A stretch of DNA of 64,000 bases, taken from an uncultured Crocinitomix sp. (GTDB lineage Bacteria > Bacteroidota > Bacteroidia > Flavobacteriales_D > Crocinitomicaceae). The DNA lies in assembly GCA_905478225.1 (NCBI GenBank), contig CAJQHR010000005.1, positions 93,754 to 157,753 of the forward strand, in the 5' to 3' direction. Position 1 is the stretch's first letter. Each line of letters opens with the position of its first letter. The position numbers and the translations under genes were made by a program. The notes below the pieces were generated by a model. The model was given only the letters and a program-made list of their open reading frames with translations, searched no databases and was not told the DNA's origin. Positions 63,962-64,000 of this stretch are shown in pieces.

Positions 63962-64000
63962 CTACCAAATTTAACCGTTTTCAACTGATAAAATTCAAAT

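Noticed and set aside
1..64000. CRISPR arrays, tRNA or rRNA genes, prophage, restriction or toxin-antitoxin modules
   Set aside because: None were seen on reading both strands; short structured RNAs cannot be excluded without a covariance-model search.

Overview
The window looks like a chromosomal segment from a low-GC member of the Bacteroidota, most likely Flavobacteriales. The evidence is a complete gldKLMN type IX secretion (T9SS) core, two PorP/SprF proteins, T9SS C-terminal sorting domains on cargo, the miaB / sigma-54 regulator / lptE / TPR / secG / groES / groEL gene order typical of the phylum, and promoter elements of the Bacteroidota type (TAnnTTTG, once with TTTG exactly 19 bases upstream). 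No rRNA, tRNA, CRISPR array, phage or plasmid module was seen.

Layout. 1-5.1 kb: lnt (cut by the window edge), an acyltransferase-3 membrane protein, a secreted protein of unknown function and an ABC-F ATPase. 5.3-16.6 kb: T9SS region on the minus strand, with gldK-gldL-gldM-gldN, two porP/sprF genes upstream, and a second gldM beside a second gldN that carries one premature stop. Between those two lies a broken lipoprotein gene. 16.9-20.4 kb: an arginase-fold protein lacking metal-binding histidines, and topA. 20.7-27.5 kb: the miaB-to-groEL block on the plus strand. 27.7-29.6 kb: a T9SS-exported S15-type hydrolase. 29.7-42.3 kb: first surface-polysaccharide cluster (initiating sugar transferase, UDP-GlcNAc 2-epimerases, aminotransferase, glycosyltransferases, two Wzy/ligase-like proteins, acyltransferase, flippase). 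42.3-52.7 kb: housekeeping genes (PIG-L deacetylase, rny, zapA and a ZapB-like coiled coil, M23 peptidase, dodecin, two-component pair, csaA, DUF4920 lipoprotein, kdtA). 53.0-60.5 kb: second polysaccharide cluster, for nucleotide-sugar synthesis. 60.5-64 kb: a remnant zone with a severed T9SS sorting domain, a transposase fragment, an outer-membrane protein, a porQ remnant and a DUF2891 protein.

How the genes fit together. The 53-60.5 kb enzymes can be ordered into UDP-glucuronate to UDP-xylose (ugd, uxs), and UDP-GlcNAc to UDP-GlcNAc3NAcA (6-dehydrogenase, 3-dehydrogenase, aminotransferase, N-acetyltransferase). An epimerase in the first cluster could convert the latter to UDP-ManNAc3NAcA, so the two clusters probably feed one glycan. 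This is inferred from families and gene order.

The most unusual signal is in the dodecin gene. A 44-bp almost perfect palindrome, flanked by a 4-bp direct repeat, sits in frame and adds exactly 16 codons without breaking the protein. It has the form of a miniature mobile element that became coding sequence. Also notable are single-stop decay of duplicated T9SS genes, a palindrome on the first polysaccharide operon's promoter with a related site at the flippase, and paired palindromes before groESL. No wholly new multi-gene system was recognised with confidence.
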